Positions 63,915-64,000 of a DNA stretch of 64,000 nucleotides are shown piece by piece. The stretch is taken from contig CM075760.1 of the NCBI GenBank assembly GCA_037974335.1, positions 29,162,902 through 29,226,901 on the forward strand, read 5' to 3'. The stretch is from Prionace glauca (taxonomy: Eukaryota > Chordata > Chondrichthyes > Carcharhiniformes > Carcharhinidae). Numbering within the stretch: position 1 is the stretch's first letter; the number at the start of each line of letters is the position of its first letter. The position numbers and the translations under genes were made by a program. The notes below the pieces were generated by a model. That model saw nothing but the letters and a program-made list of their open reading frames with translations. It was not told the DNA's origin and did not search any database.

Positions 63915-64000
63915 ACATTAGGATGTATCATAATCATATTATTTAATGGAAATGTTACTGAAATTCGTATAAAGCAATGCAGTTGGGGAAGACCATCGGG

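Noticed and set aside
1-64000. Bacterial features such as operons, ribosome binding sites or prophage
   Set aside because: Introns, LINE/SINE content, CpG islands and eukaryotic tRNA promoters show a vertebrate nuclear genome.

Overview
The window looks like a piece of a cartilaginous-fish (shark or ray) nuclear genome. Grounds: eukaryotic tRNA genes with internal promoters, an intron-split GPR139-like receptor of a type I associate with elasmobranch gene expansions, many CR1-clade LINEs with esterase-type ORF1, V-type/tRNA-derived SINEs and Penelope-like elements of kinds common in sharks. The species cannot be named from the sequence. Most of the 64 kb is repeats and ordinary genes are few.

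Layout. 1-14.7 kb: CT/GT-rich microsatellites, two 52-bp minisatellites, LINE/SINE relics, and a partial tandem duplication carrying tiny exons that could encode an MHC class I-like cytoplasmic tail (7,492-7,551; 9,537-9,553; broken copy 9,876-9,935). 14.8-22.5 kb: a 60-bp satellite-like array of about 110 units with a higher-order repeat near 1.4 kb, split by a 5'-truncated CR1 LINE. 22.5-30.3 kb: retroelement relics plus copy 1 of a segmental duplication (24.4-26.9 kb) with a CpG-rich promoter-like core (tandem YY1-type sites, CRE, CTCF-like site). 30.3-40.2 kb: a large inverted duplication holding two GPR139-like receptor genes. Gene A on the minus strand has two exons. Gene B on the plus strand shows only exon 2. 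40.5-44.7 kb: a nearly complete CR1-like LINE. 44.7-53.2 kb: a Ty3/gypsy fossil, minisatellites, nested Penelope-like insertions with 14-bp target-site duplications, a second promoter-like CpG region (50.8-51.2 kb) and a third 52-bp array. 53.2-56.8 kb: copy 2 of the segmental duplication. 57.8-64 kb: a tRNA cluster with Gln, Gly, Asn and Glu genes that look intact, degenerate Val, Leu and second Asn genes, and Arg and Glu relics.

Working parts. The credible host genes are receptor gene A, perhaps gene B, and four intact tRNA genes. The MHC-like tail exons and the duplicated promoter module are candidates. Everything else is transposable-element or tandem-repeat DNA, and its nested order gives a relative history of the locus. 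Many long open frames come from CT-rich or 60-bp repeats and are not genes.
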